Notes under the pieces: generated by a model
Told to the model about the DNA's origin: nothing
Databases searched by the model: none
What the model saw: only the letters and a program-made list of their open reading frames with translations
Position numbers and translations under genes: made by a program
Shown: positions 33,477 to 42,285 of the stretch, in pieces
Numbering within the stretch: position 1 is the first letter of the stretch
How the letters are laid out: each line of letters begins with the position of its first letter
Assembly (NCBI GenBank): GCA_900539115.1
Contig: UQAQ01000009.1
Span: forward strand, 1 to 64,000
Source of the DNA: an uncultured Roseburia sp.
Lineage (GTDB): Bacteria > Bacillota > Clostridia > Lachnospirales > Lachnospiraceae
Length of the DNA: 64,000 bases
Direction: 5' to 3'

Positions 33477-34931
33477 ATGAGCACAGACAGATATACAAGT
33501 CCGTTGTCTGAACGTTATTCCAGTAAGGAAATGCAGTACATTTTCTCACAGGATATGAAATTTTCCACATGGAGAAAATTGTGGATTGCCCTGGCAGAAA
33601 CGGAAAAAGAACTGGGATTGAAAGATGCCGACGGAAATCCACGTATCACAGATGAGCAGATTGAGGAATTGAAATCTCACATCTATGATATCAATTATGA
33701 TGTGGCAAAAGCCCGTGAAAAGGAAGTGCGCCACGATGTAATGAGCCATGTGTATGCGTATGGACAACAGTGTCCGAAAGCTGCCGGAATCATTCACCTT
33801 GGGGCAACATCCTGTTATGTCGGAGATAACACAGACGTTATCATTATGACTGAAGGATTGAAACTGGTTAAGAAGAAATTGGTCAATGTTATCGACGAAC
33901 TTTCGAAGTTCGCGATGAAATACAAAGACCTTCCGACGCTTGCTTTTACGCATTTTCAGCCGGCACAGCCGACGACCGTCGGAAAACGTGCGACACTTTG
34001 GATGCAGGAACTTGTGATGGATCTGGAAGATTTGGATCATGTACTTTCCCATATGAAACTTCTTGGTTCCAAGGGAACGACCGGAACTCAGGCAAGTTTC
34101 CTCGAATTGTTCGAGGGCGACGAAGAGGCTTGTAAAAAAGCAGATAAAATGATCGCTGAAAAAATGGGATTTGATGCCTGCTTCCCGGTATCCGGACAGA
34201 CCTATTCCCGTAAACTGGATACTCGCGTGTGCAATGTTCTTGCCGGAATTGCAGCAAGTGCTCATAAGTTCTCGAATGATATCCGTCTGCTTCAGCATTT
34301 GAAAGAAGTAGAGGAACCATTTGAAAAGAGTCAGATCGGTTCATCCGCGATGGCATACAAGAGAAATCCGATGCGAAGCGAGCGAATCGCCTCTCTTTCC
34401 CGGTATGTGATGATCGATGTGCTGAATCCTGCCATCACGTCTGCCACACAGTGGTTTGAGAGAACATTGGATGATTCCGCAAACAAACGTCTGAGCGTAG
34501 CGGAAGCATTTTTGACAATCGACGGCGTGCTGGATCTTTACCTCAATGTCGTAGATGGTTTGGTTGTTTACGAAAAAGTAATTACCAAACGCCTGATGTC
34601 AGAACTTCCGTTTATGGCAACCGAAAACATCATGATGGATGCTGTAAAAGCCGGTGGAAACCGTCAGGAACTGCACGAGAAGATTCGTACACTTTCGATG
34701 GAAGCAGGACGCAACGTCAAAGAGCGCGGATTGGAAAACAATCTGCTTGAACTGATCGCGGCAGATGATGAATTCCCGATGACATTGGAAGAACTGCAGA
34801 AGACAATGGATCCAAGCAAGTACGTGGGACGTGCACCGAGCCAGGTGGTTGAATTTATGAACGATGTGATTCAGCCAATTTTGGACGAAAACAAAGAACT
34901 GCTTGGTGTAAAAGCGGAGATTAATGTATAA
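33477..34931 (+). CDS. purB: Adenylosuccinate lyase
   Basis: This 484-residue fumarase/aspartase-superfamily enzyme releases fumarate from SAICAR and from adenylosuccinate, acting in both the purine pathway and the AMP branch. The signature loop GSSAMAYKRNP lies near residues 285-295, and the HLGATS and TGTQASF motifs are present. The N-terminal motif RYSSKEMQYIFSQDMKF matches the longer Lachnospiraceae/Bacteroidetes-type PurB. ATG follows AGAAAGGAA. A terminator separates it from purA. Confidence 0.96.
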   Translation: MSTDRYTSPLSERYSSKEMQYIFSQDMKFSTWRKLWIALAETEKELGLKDADGNPRITDEQIEELKSHIYDINYDVAKAREKEVRHDVMSHVYAYGQQCPKAAGIIHLGATSCYVGDNTDVIIMTEGLKLVKKKLVNVIDELSKFAMKYKDLPTLAFTHFQPAQPTTVGKRATLWMQELVMDLEDLDHVLSHMKLLGSKGTTGTQASFLELFEGDEEACKKADKMIAEKMGFDACFPVSGQTYSRKLDTRVCNVLAGIAASAHKFSNDIRLLQHLKEVEEPFEKSQIGSSAMAYKRNPMRSERIASLSRYVMIDVLNPAITSATQWFERTLDDSANKRLSVAEAFLTIDGVLDLYLNVVDGLVVYEKVITKRLMSELPFMATENIMMDAVKAGGNRQELHEKIRTLSMEAGRNVKERGLENNLLELIAADDEFPMTLEELQKTMDPSKYVGRAPSQVVEFMNDVIQPILDENKELLGVKAEINV

Positions 34932-34988
34932 GGAACTATTCAGGACTTCTGTTAAGAAAGTCAAAATAAAGAAATAAAACTTTGCTTG

Positions 34989-35029
34989 AAAACAAGGGAG
35001 CTGTGTAAAAGAGGTTCCCTTGTTTTTTT
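34989..35029 (+). terminator. Intrinsic terminator after purB
   Basis: AACAAGGGA and TCCCTTGTT arms around an 18-nt loop, followed by a T-run. Confidence 0.85.
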
Positions 35030-35089
35030 GTTTGTGTATTATGGGAGCGTTATGATGAAGGTCGTTTTAAAAAGAAATTTTCTTTGCAC

Positions 35090-35118
35090 TTGCAAACCTA
35101 TGGAAAATCATATATAAT
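35090..35118 (+). promoter_or_regulatory. Promoter for purA
   Basis: TTGCAA (35090-35095), 17 bp, TATAAT (35113-35118), 65 bp before the start. Confidence 0.75.
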
Positions 35119-35182
35119 AAGATTGTATGCGTCTTGGCATACAAAAAAAGGTGAAAAACGTGAGTTTAAGGAGGAATGGCTA

Positions 35183-36457
35183 ATGGTAACAGCAGTTGTA
35201 GGAGCCAATTGGGGAGACGAAGGAAAAGGGAAGATTACCGATATGCTGGGCGAAGAGTCCGATATCATTGTACGTTTTCAGGGAGGCAGCAATGCCGGAC
35301 ATACGATCGTAAATGATTATGGGAAATTTGCATTACATATCCTTCCATCCGGTGTGTTCTATGATCATACCACAAGCATTATTGGAAATGGAGTGGCATT
35401 AAATATTCCGGATCTGTTCCGCGAGATTAATGACATTGTAAACCAGGGAGTACCGAAACCGAAGATTTTGGTGTCGGATCGTGCTCAAATTGTAATGCCT
35501 TACCACGTGCTGTTTGATCAATATGAGGAAGAGCGTCTGGCTGGAAAGTCATTTGGCTCTACGAAATCAGGAATTGCGCCATTCTATTCTGATAAATATG
35601 CGAAAGTCGGTGTACAGGTTTCTGAATTGTTCGACGAAGAAGCACTTCGTGAAAAAATCGAGGGAATTTGTGTACAGAAAAATGTGATCTTAGAGCATCT
35701 CTATCACAAACCGGCTTTGAATGTTGACGAGTTGATGAAGACTTTGGCAGAGTACCGTGATATGGTAGCGCCTTATGTATGCGACGTATCAGCTTATCTT
35801 TATGAAGCAAGACAGCAGGGGAAACGTATCCTGTTAGAGGGTCAGCTTGGATCCTTGAAAGATCCGGACCACGGAATCTATCCGATGGTTACTTCATCGT
35901 CTACGCTTGCTGCGTATGGAGCAATTGGAGCAGGAATCCCTCCATATGAAATCGGACGTATTGTAACCGTTGTAAAGGCATATTCCAGTGCCGTTGGAGC
36001 CGGAGAATTTGTCAGTGAGATCTTTGGTGATGAAGCCGATGAACTTCGCCGCCGCGGTGGTGATGGTGGAGAATACGGAGCTACGACAGGCCGTCCACGC
36101 CGTATGGGATGGTTTGATGCGGTAGCAAGCCGTTATGGATGCCGTATTCAGGGTGCGACAGAAGTGGCACTTACTGTACTTGATGTACTTGGTTATCTTG
36201 ATGAACTTCCAATTTGCGTTGGATATGAGATTGACGGAAAAGTGACAAAGGACTTCCCGACGACAAGAGAACTTAAAAAAGCCAAACCGGTTTATGAAGT
36301 GCTTCCGGGCTGGAAAGAAGAGATCCGCGGTATTACAGAGTATGATAAACTTCCGGAGAATTGCCGCAAATATATCGAATTTATTGAAAAAGAACTTGGC
36401 GTGCCGATCAAGATGGTATCAAATGGACCGGGACGACATGAAATCATATATCGCTGA
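35183..36457 (+). CDS. purA: Adenylosuccinate synthetase
   Basis: This 424-residue GTP-dependent enzyme joins IMP and aspartate. The start MVTAVVGANWGDEGKGK carries the IMP/GTP-binding loop, followed by GGSNAGHTIV. The segment LLEGQLGSLKDPDHGIYPMVTSS lies near residue 222-244 (typical is ...GTMLDIDFGTYP...), and GATTGRPRRMGWFD near 305. ATG at 35183 follows AAGGAGG with 8-nt spacing; the longer upstream frame has no site. It is a separate unit from purCFB. Confidence 0.96.
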   Translation: MVTAVVGANWGDEGKGKITDMLGEESDIIVRFQGGSNAGHTIVNDYGKFALHILPSGVFYDHTTSIIGNGVALNIPDLFREINDIVNQGVPKPKILVSDRAQIVMPYHVLFDQYEEERLAGKSFGSTKSGIAPFYSDKYAKVGVQVSELFDEEALREKIEGICVQKNVILEHLYHKPALNVDELMKTLAEYRDMVAPYVCDVSAYLYEARQQGKRILLEGQLGSLKDPDHGIYPMVTSSSTLAAYGAIGAGIPPYEIGRIVTVVKAYSSAVGAGEFVSEIFGDEADELRRRGGDGGEYGATTGRPRRMGWFDAVASRYGCRIQGATEVALTVLDVLGYLDELPICVGYEIDGKVTKDFPTTRELKKAKPVYEVLPGWKEEIRGITEYDKLPENCRKYIEFIEKELGVPIKMVSNGPGRHEIIYR

Positions 36458-36467
36458 TGAATATGGA

Positions 36468-36506
36468 AAAGAATGGAAATCAGGAAAAACTTGGTTTCCA
36501 TTCTTT
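36468..36506 (+). terminator. Hairpin between purA and the antiporter operon
   Basis: AAAGAATGGAAA (36468-36479) pairs perfectly with TTTCCATTCTTT (36495-36506). There is only a short T stretch, so partial read-through into mrpE is possible. Confidence 0.6.
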
Positions 36507-36530
36507 GCATAAAGCGAGGATGGAGAAGAC

Positions 36531-37004
36531 ATGTTTTTGGTATTTTTTATATTTTGGGTTGTGTTGAATGGCAAAATAAATGGGGAAATTGCGGCATTTG
36601 GTGTAGTGATCGCGCTTGCTGTATTTTTGTTTTGCTGTAAATTTTTGGAATATTCCGTAAAGAAAGACATAGCAGTTTGCAAGGTTTCCGGCCTTGCTGT
36701 TTGCTATGTTTTTTTGCTGCTTTGGGAAATTATCAAAGCCAATGTGGGAGTCATGCGGTTTGTCTACAATGAAAGAGAAGAAGTCGAACCATGTGTAGTA
36801 GAGATGGAAACGCCGTTCGAGATTAACTGTCTCAATGTGATCCTGGCAGATTCCATCACACTGACACCGGGAACGATAACGGTAGAACTGACAGAGAATA
36901 AATTCACGATTCACAGCCTTGACCAAACGATGGCAGAGGGAATGGAAGATTCCTCATTTGTACAGTTATTGAGAAAGATTGAACGGGAGGTGAAGGCATG
37001 TTGA
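36531..37004 (+). CDS. mrpE: Na+/H+ antiporter subunit MrpE (MnhE)
   Basis: This 157-residue protein is the small scaffold-like subunit of Mrp-type cation/proton antiporters. It starts with a membrane helix (FLVFFIFWVVLNG), has a second and third (to about residue 75), and ends with the soluble domain containing ILADSITLTPGTITVEL, the hallmark of MnhE. It opens a ten-gene operon and overlaps mrpF by 7 bp. ATG follows GAGGATGGAG. Confidence 0.92.
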   Translation: MFLVFFIFWVVLNGKINGEIAAFGVVIALAVFLFCCKFLEYSVKKDIAVCKVSGLAVCYVFLLLWEIIKANVGVMRFVYNEREEVEPCVVEMETPFEINCLNVILADSITLTPGTITVELTENKFTIHSLDQTMAEGMEDSSFVQLLRKIEREVKAC

Positions 37005-37300
37005 CAGCGATACAGCAGCCATTTTTTGTCGTAGTATTTATTCTGCTTGGAATCTGTATGATCGCCTGCCTGATCGCAGCCATCCGCGGACCGGAGCTTG
37101 GTGACCGGATCGTGGCAGCAAATATGATCGGAACATTGACGATCGCCACCATCTGCCTTCTTTCCTATGCATTACAGGAAAGCTGGCTATTGGATGTGGC
37201 GTTGATCTACACCATGATCAGTTTTCTGGCAGTCGTTGTATTGACACGTATTTTTATACGTCGTTACAAAAGCCGTGCCAAAGAGCAGGAGAAAGGATGA
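36998..37300 (+). CDS. mrpF: Na+/H+ antiporter subunit MrpF (MnhF)
   Basis: This 100-residue protein has three membrane helices. The RGPELGDRIVAANMIGT segment is diagnostic of MnhF, linked in B. subtilis to cation/cholate efflux within the complex. It overlaps mrpE and is 4 bp before mrpG, with GGGAGGTG as ribosome site. Confidence 0.93.
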   Translation: MLTAIQQPFFVVVFILLGICMIACLIAAIRGPELGDRIVAANMIGTLTIATICLLSYALQESWLLDVALIYTMISFLAVVVLTRIFIRRYKSRAKEQEKG

Positions 37301-37304
37301 TGAG

Positions 37305-37619
37305 ATGGAATGGATTCGTTTTATTGCCGCAGCGATCTGTATCAGCGGCGGTGTATTTGTGATGATATCAGCCGCAATCGGAGTCTATCGTTTTTCTGAA
37401 TGCCTGACTCGGATGCATGCGGCAGCGATGGGGGATACATTAGGTCTTGGACTTATTATTCTCGGGCTTATCGTACTCTTTGGATTTTCGTTTACGACGG
37501 TTAAATTGGTACTTGTCGTCGCTTTTTTGTGGACAACCGGTCCGGTTTCCAGTCATCTGATCGCGCAGATGATGGTAGAAAAAAAGAAAAAGAGAGAAGA
37601 GGAGGAAAAAGAGAAATGA
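37305..37619 (+). CDS. mrpG: Na+/H+ antiporter subunit MrpG (MnhG)
   Basis: This 104-residue protein has three membrane helices; GVYRFSECLTRMHAAAMGDTLG is the MnhG signature (about residues 27-48). A charged tail (VEKKKKREEEEKEK) follows. ATG at 37305 follows AGGAGAAAGGATG; an upstream frame overlapping mrpF is not used. It overlaps the next gene by 4 bp. Confidence 0.93.
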   Translation: MEWIRFIAAAICISGGVFVMISAAIGVYRFSECLTRMHAAAMGDTLGLGLIILGLIVLFGFSFTTVKLVLVVAFLWTTGPVSSHLIAQMMVEKKKKREEEEKEK

Positions 37620-37906
37620 CAATTTTTTCTTATATTTTAGTGACGTTTTTGATCGTATGTGCGGTCGCTGTCTGCCTGAATAAGAATCTCCTCACTTCGA
37701 TCGTGATATTTATGTCGTATAGTGTGATTATGTGCATTATCTGGATCCTTTTGGAATCTCCCGATCTTGCGATCACGGAAGCGGCGGTTGGAGCCGGGGT
37801 TACAAGCCTTCTTTTCTTTATGACATTGAAAAAAATACATGCCTTGACGGAGGTTCGCGGAGAAGAGGAACCGATGTGGGATGACGAAGAGGGGGAGGAC
37901 GAATGA
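37616..37906 (+). CDS. MbhD-like (DUF4040) antiporter subunit
   Basis: This 96-residue membrane protein has three helices and the ESPDLAITEAAVGAGVTSLLFF motif, split as ESPDLAITEAAVG and AGVTSLLFF. This is the DUF4040/MbhD domain that in standard Mrp systems forms part of the C-terminus of MrpA. Here it is a free-standing gene. It ends in an acidic tail (EEEPMWDDEEGEDE). It overlaps mrpG and the next gene by 4 bp each, so the cluster is tightly coupled. Confidence 0.88.
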   Translation: MTIFSYILVTFLIVCAVAVCLNKNLLTSIVIFMSYSVIMCIIWILLESPDLAITEAAVGAGVTSLLFFMTLKKIHALTEVRGEEEPMWDDEEGEDE

Positions 37907-38889
37907 GCAGAAAACGGGAAAATTATGAAAATGGCTGGTGGCGGAAATTACAGCGTTTTGTCGATGGAGAACGTGTGGAAAAAAAAGAGTATGAAGATAT
38001 CTTTGAAAATCATACGTCGTTTTTAAAAAATGAAGCAGATGCGAAGACTACAGAGGTAGAACAAACTGCTGCAAAACCCTACAGAATGTCAAGAAAAGAA
38101 CTTTATAAGCGATATGAAAAATGGCCGCAGACAAGAGGGTTTCAATGGTTTCGGAGAATATACAACTGCGTGGCGGTCTTGTTTTGTCTGGCACTCATCA
38201 CAGTGCTTTTGCTGACGGTAAATCAACTGCCGACATTTGGGGCAAAAGACAATCCGACTTCGAATGAAGTAGTCAGCCGTTATATTGCAAAAGGGCTGGA
38301 GGAAACCGGGGCGACGAATATCGTGGCAGGCATGATCCTCGATTACCGTGCTTTTGATACATTGGGCGAATCGCATGTGCTGTTTATCGCGGCGACTTGT
38401 GTAATGATCCTTCTTCGCCTCGATTCGAAGAGCAAACGAAATCAGGAAATTCGGAGAAAGCCAAAAAAGACGGAGGATCCGATCCTGCGTATGGCGGCGA
38501 AGCTACTCACGCCGTTTATTCTGATCTATGGAATTTATATTGTGCTGAATGGACATTTGTCTCCGGGAGGCGGATTTTCCGGTGGCGCGATCATCGGAGC
38601 GGGACTGATTCTTATGGCAAATGCGTTCGGCTTTGAGCAGACCGATCGTTTCTTTACGCGAAAAACCTATTCGATTATCACGGTTGCAGCACTTTTGTTT
38701 TATTCGGCAGCGAAAAGTTATTCGTTTTTTACCGGAGCCAATCATTTGGAAAGCGGGATTCCGAAGGGGATTCCGGGTGCAATTGTGAGTGGAGGGCTGA
38801 TCCTGCCGTTAAATATCTGTGTGGGAATGGTCGTTGCATGCACGATGTATGGCTTTTATTCGTTGTTTCGGAAAGGGGAAATTGGATAA
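37903..38889 (+). CDS. mrpB: MbhE-MnhB fusion antiporter subunit
   Basis: This 328-residue protein has a long charged N-terminus (about 1-85), then an MbhE-like part (membrane helix near 87-107 and the conserved NEVVSRYIAKGLEETGATN / ILDYRAFDTLGE segments). It continues with the MnhB domain (TPFILIYGIYIVLNGHLSPGGGFSGG, in parts, about 200-325) with several membrane helices. In most Mrp systems MbhE belongs to MrpA and MnhB is a separate gene, so this is a fusion. The gene starts in an ATGA overlap and ends 1 bp before mrpC. Confidence 0.88.
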   Translation: MSRKRENYENGWWRKLQRFVDGERVEKKEYEDIFENHTSFLKNEADAKTTEVEQTAAKPYRMSRKELYKRYEKWPQTRGFQWFRRIYNCVAVLFCLALITVLLLTVNQLPTFGAKDNPTSNEVVSRYIAKGLEETGATNIVAGMILDYRAFDTLGESHVLFIAATCVMILLRLDSKSKRNQEIRRKPKKTEDPILRMAAKLLTPFILIYGIYIVLNGHLSPGGGFSGGAIIGAGLILMANAFGFEQTDRFFTRKTYSIITVAALLFYSAAKSYSFFTGANHLESGIPKGIPGAIVSGGLILPLNICVGMVVACTMYGFYSLFRKGEIG

Positions 38890-38890
38890 G

Positions 38891-39259
38891 ATGACATTAT
38901 TTACCAATTATTATGAGACGGCTGCCGTGATCCTTTTTGGAATCGGACTTACGACATTGCTGCTTCATAAAAATATGATCAAAAAAATTATGGGATTTAA
39001 TATTATGGATACGGCGATTTATCTGTTTTTGACATCAAAAGGATATATCGTGGGACGGCTTGCTCCGATTGTTGTCAATGACGATCTTCGGGTAGAGACC
39101 TACGTCAATCCGATTCCAAGTGGACTGGTATTGACGGGAATCGTTGTATCAGTCAGTGTCACGGCGCTGATGCTTGCCATCACGGTGCGGCTGTATAAAC
39201 GTTATGGAACATTGGATATCGATGAAATCGCACTTAGCGCAAAGAGAGAGGAGATATAA
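38891..39259 (+). CDS. mrpC: Antiporter subunit MrpC (NuoK-like)
   Basis: This 122-residue protein has three membrane helices and resembles NuoK: GIGLTTLLLHKNMIKKIMGFNIMDTA is characteristic (shown in two parts, residues about 17-42), and the later NPIPSGLVLTGIVVSVSVTAL is typical. ATG at 38891 lies 1 bp after the previous stop with GGGGAAATTGG upstream. It is followed closely by the first large antiporter subunit. Confidence 0.93.
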   Translation: MTLFTNYYETAAVILFGIGLTTLLLHKNMIKKIMGFNIMDTAIYLFLTSKGYIVGRLAPIVVNDDLRVETYVNPIPSGLVLTGIVVSVSVTALMLAITVRLYKRYGTLDIDEIALSAKREEI

Positions 39260-39264
39260 GATTC

Positions 39265-40752
39265 ATGAATCTGGTGCAGAACTTTCCATTTATGAATATT
39301 ATCATGTGTCTGGCAAGCGGCGTGATTTCTTCGGTACTTCCGGCAAAGAAGGCGCGGGTGTGGACACTTACACTGCTGACTGTACTTCTTGCGATGTCCG
39401 GCTGCGTGCTGGCATTTGTCCTTGGCACGGGCGAATCGTATGTCTATATGATGGGGCATTTCCCGGCACCCTGGGGCAATGAGATCCGCGTCGGCATTTT
39501 AGAAGGCGTGATGGCGGTTGTATTTTGTCTGATCATGCTTTTGTCCGTTGCCGGCGGAGGAAAATATATCGCGAGGGACATTGCAGAGACAAAGCAGAAT
39601 TTGTTTTATGTACTCGTAAATCTGATGATGAGTTCGCTTTTGGCGTTGATCTACACGAATGATATGTTTACGGCGTATGTGTTTATCGAGATCAATACGA
39701 TCGCGGCAGGAGGTCTGATTTTGATCCGTGAAACCGGACATACTCTGGTGGCTGCGACCAAATATATGATCATGAGTCTGATTGGTTCCGGTCTGATTTT
39801 GATCGGAATATCGATGCTTTACGGCATTACCGGGCATCTTCTGATGTCCAATATGAAAGAGACAGTAGCAGAACTGAATGCAAATGGTCAGTACACGATG
39901 CCGCTTACCGTAGTCATTGTGCTCATGTGCGTGGGACTGGCGATCAAGTCGGCGCTGTTTCCGTTTCACAGCTGGCTGCCGGATGCCTACAGTTATGGCA
40001 CGGCATCTTCAAGTGCCATTTTATCGAGTCTGGTATCAAAAAGTTATATTTTTTTACTTTTGAAAATATTTTACCGTGTGATCGGTGTCGAAGTGATCGA
40101 GACGCATCATGTCGGAAATCTGTTGTTTGTTCTCGGTGTGTTGGGAATGATTCTCGGTTCCGTCCGTGCGATGCGGCAGGTGGATATTCGTCGCATGATT
40201 GCGTATTCTTCAGTGGCACAGATCGGATACATTTATATGGGGATCGGAATAGGGACAAAAACCGGCATGCTTGCGGCGATTTTTCATATTATTTCGCACG
40301 CTGCTTCCAAATCCATGTTGTTTATCGCAGCCAGAGGATTGTCCGAAGTTTCCGATGACAGCAAATTATTTGAGGATTTAAAAGGAGCAGGCTACCGCAA
40401 TGTGGCGGCCGGTGTCGGATTTGCCGTTGGCGCTTTGTCAATGATCGGAATCCCGCTGTTTGCCGGATTTACCTCCAAAGTGTATTTTGCGATGGGAGCC
40501 TTGGAAGCCGGTTCCGAGAAAATGTGGGTTGCAATGATTGCGCTGGCAATCAGTACGGTTCTCAATGCCGTGTATTTTCTGCATACCGTTATGACGATTT
40601 ACACCCCGGCACCGGATAAAAAGGGCAGTGCGAAGAATGGTGTGCCTTATGTCGCAGCCATTCTTGTATTTGTTGGATTAAACCTGTTTTTGGGAATCGG
40701 TTCCAATCTGGTCTGGGAAGCGATTGCAGCAGGTGTGCAGATGTTTTCATAG
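39265..40752 (+). CDS. NuoL/M/N-type antiporter subunit 1
   Basis: This 495-residue protein has about 14 membrane helices and the proton-channel signatures of the complex I antiporter family. A Glu lies in YVFIEINTIAAGG, and KSALFPFHSWLPDAY is the conserved lysine/histidine half-channel motif. SYIFLLLKIFYR and the HIISHAASKSMLF His/Lys helix follow. It is the first of four such subunits in tandem. AGGAGA precedes ATG. Confidence 0.92.
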   Translation: MNLVQNFPFMNIIMCLASGVISSVLPAKKARVWTLTLLTVLLAMSGCVLAFVLGTGESYVYMMGHFPAPWGNEIRVGILEGVMAVVFCLIMLLSVAGGGKYIARDIAETKQNLFYVLVNLMMSSLLALIYTNDMFTAYVFIEINTIAAGGLILIRETGHTLVAATKYMIMSLIGSGLILIGISMLYGITGHLLMSNMKETVAELNANGQYTMPLTVVIVLMCVGLAIKSALFPFHSWLPDAYSYGTASSSAILSSLVSKSYIFLLLKIFYRVIGVEVIETHHVGNLLFVLGVLGMILGSVRAMRQVDIRRMIAYSSVAQIGYIYMGIGIGTKTGMLAAIFHIISHAASKSMLFIAARGLSEVSDDSKLFEDLKGAGYRNVAAGVGFAVGALSMIGIPLFAGFTSKVYFAMGALEAGSEKMWVAMIALAISTVLNAVYFLHTVMTIYTPAPDKKGSAKNGVPYVAAILVFVGLNLFLGIGSNLVWEAIAAGVQMFS

Positions 40753-40790
40753 AGCAATGTTTATAGTCAACGAGAGAAAGAGGGGAAGAA

Positions 40791-42260
40791 ATGCTGGCAA
40801 TACCGATATTTTTACCGCTGATCAGTGGATTTGTATTATTTTTACTCGCGACGGCAGGACATAAATGGCAGGAAGGAATTACCAAAAAATTATCCGTGGC
40901 TGTGATGGGAATCGTTCTTTTGACGGCAGTATTTCACGGAATCAATTTATATGAAAAAAGTCCGGCGGTCACAGTCTGGAAATTAAAAGAAGATATCCCG
41001 ATTTTATTGAATCTGGATGATTTGGGGGCTGTTTTTTCTACACTTGTAGTATTTGTGTGGATTTTGATTACACTATACACCTTTTCTTATATGAAAGGGG
41101 ATAAAAAAGGCGCACGTTTTCTGGGATGCCATCTGATGACATTGGGAATGCTTATGGGAATTACAAGTGCCGGAAATCTGGTGACAATGTATCTCTTTTA
41201 CGAGGGAATGACGCTGGCGACGATCGGCTACGTGATTCATGCGCAGACAAAAGAAGCAATCGCCGCCGGATACAAATATGTATTTTATTCGATTGCAGGT
41301 GCCTTTTTGGGACTGATCGGGTTCTTTTACATTTACCAGTTGACACCGTCGATTGCCTTTACCCCGGGCGGAAATTTCACGCATGCAGCGATTGCGGGGC
41401 ATGAAATGACGCTTCAGCTCGCTGTTTTAGGGATGATCATCGGGTTTGGTTCCAAAGCGGGCATGTTCCCACTTCATGGCTGGCTTTCTACGGCACATCC
41501 GGTCGCTCCGGCACCGGCGAGTGCAATTTTGTCGGGCGTCAATACGAAAATGGGGGTTATTGCTATCCTTCGTGTCGTTTATTATATCGCGGGAGCGGAT
41601 TTCCTTTGGAAGTCGTTTGTGCAGTATATCGTGATCGGTCTGACGCTGCTTACGGTATTTATGGGTTCAATGCTGGCTTTCAAGGAAAAGATTATGAAGC
41701 GCCGGCTTGCGTATTCAACCGTAAGTCAGGTTTCCTACATTTTGTTTGGGATCATGCTGTTGCAGCCGGTGGGCTTTGTTGGGGCGATGCTGCATGTGAT
41801 ATACCATTCGGTCATTAAAAACAATCTTTTCCTCTGTGCCGGCGCAGTGATTCATGAAACCGGGACTACAAGAGTAGAAGGTTATCGTGGAATCGGAAAG
41901 CGGATGCCGGTTACAATGGTCTGCTTCACCCTTGCGTCCCTTGCCCTTGTGGGAATTCCACCATTTAGCGGATTTGTAAGTAAATGGAAATTGTGCATAG
42001 GTGCGCTATATTCGGGAATCCGATGGACAAAGATTGCCGGACCGGTTGTGCTTCTTGTGAGTGCTCTTTTGACAGCCGGCTACCTTTTAACGGTTAGTGT
42101 TCATGCTTTTTATGACAAACCGGAAAAGGACGAGCGGGTAAAGGAAGATTGGAAAATGGTCATTCCGATGGTGATTCTGGCGGCGTTGGCACTTTTGCTT
42201 GGAATCTTCAATGAACCGCTGATTCATATTTTGGAAGATATTGTAAAAGAAATTATATAA
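40791..42260 (+). CDS. NuoL/M/N-type antiporter subunit 2
   Basis: This 489-residue multi-helix protein has the family residues YLFYEGMTLATIGYV (Glu helix), SKAGMFPLHGWLSTAHPVAP (Lys/His motif), LKIF-type helices and HVIYHSVIKNNLFLCAG. It has the same size and order as its neighbours. ATG follows AGGGGAAGAA. Confidence 0.91.
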   Translation: MLAIPIFLPLISGFVLFLLATAGHKWQEGITKKLSVAVMGIVLLTAVFHGINLYEKSPAVTVWKLKEDIPILLNLDDLGAVFSTLVVFVWILITLYTFSYMKGDKKGARFLGCHLMTLGMLMGITSAGNLVTMYLFYEGMTLATIGYVIHAQTKEAIAAGYKYVFYSIAGAFLGLIGFFYIYQLTPSIAFTPGGNFTHAAIAGHEMTLQLAVLGMIIGFGSKAGMFPLHGWLSTAHPVAPAPASAILSGVNTKMGVIAILRVVYYIAGADFLWKSFVQYIVIGLTLLTVFMGSMLAFKEKIMKRRLAYSTVSQVSYILFGIMLLQPVGFVGAMLHVIYHSVIKNNLFLCAGAVIHETGTTRVEGYRGIGKRMPVTMVCFTLASLALVGIPPFSGFVSKWKLCIGALYSGIRWTKIAGPVVLLVSALLTAGYLLTVSVHAFYDKPEKDERVKEDWKMVIPMVILAALALLLGIFNEPLIHILEDIVKEII

Positions 42261-42285
42261 GAAGAGAGGGGAACGTGGTGAAAAA

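Noticed and set aside
35084..35182. N-terminal extension of PurA by 33 residues
   Set aside because: The SD AAGGAGG is correctly placed for ATG 35183, where the conserved family start begins; the upstream frame spans the promoter.
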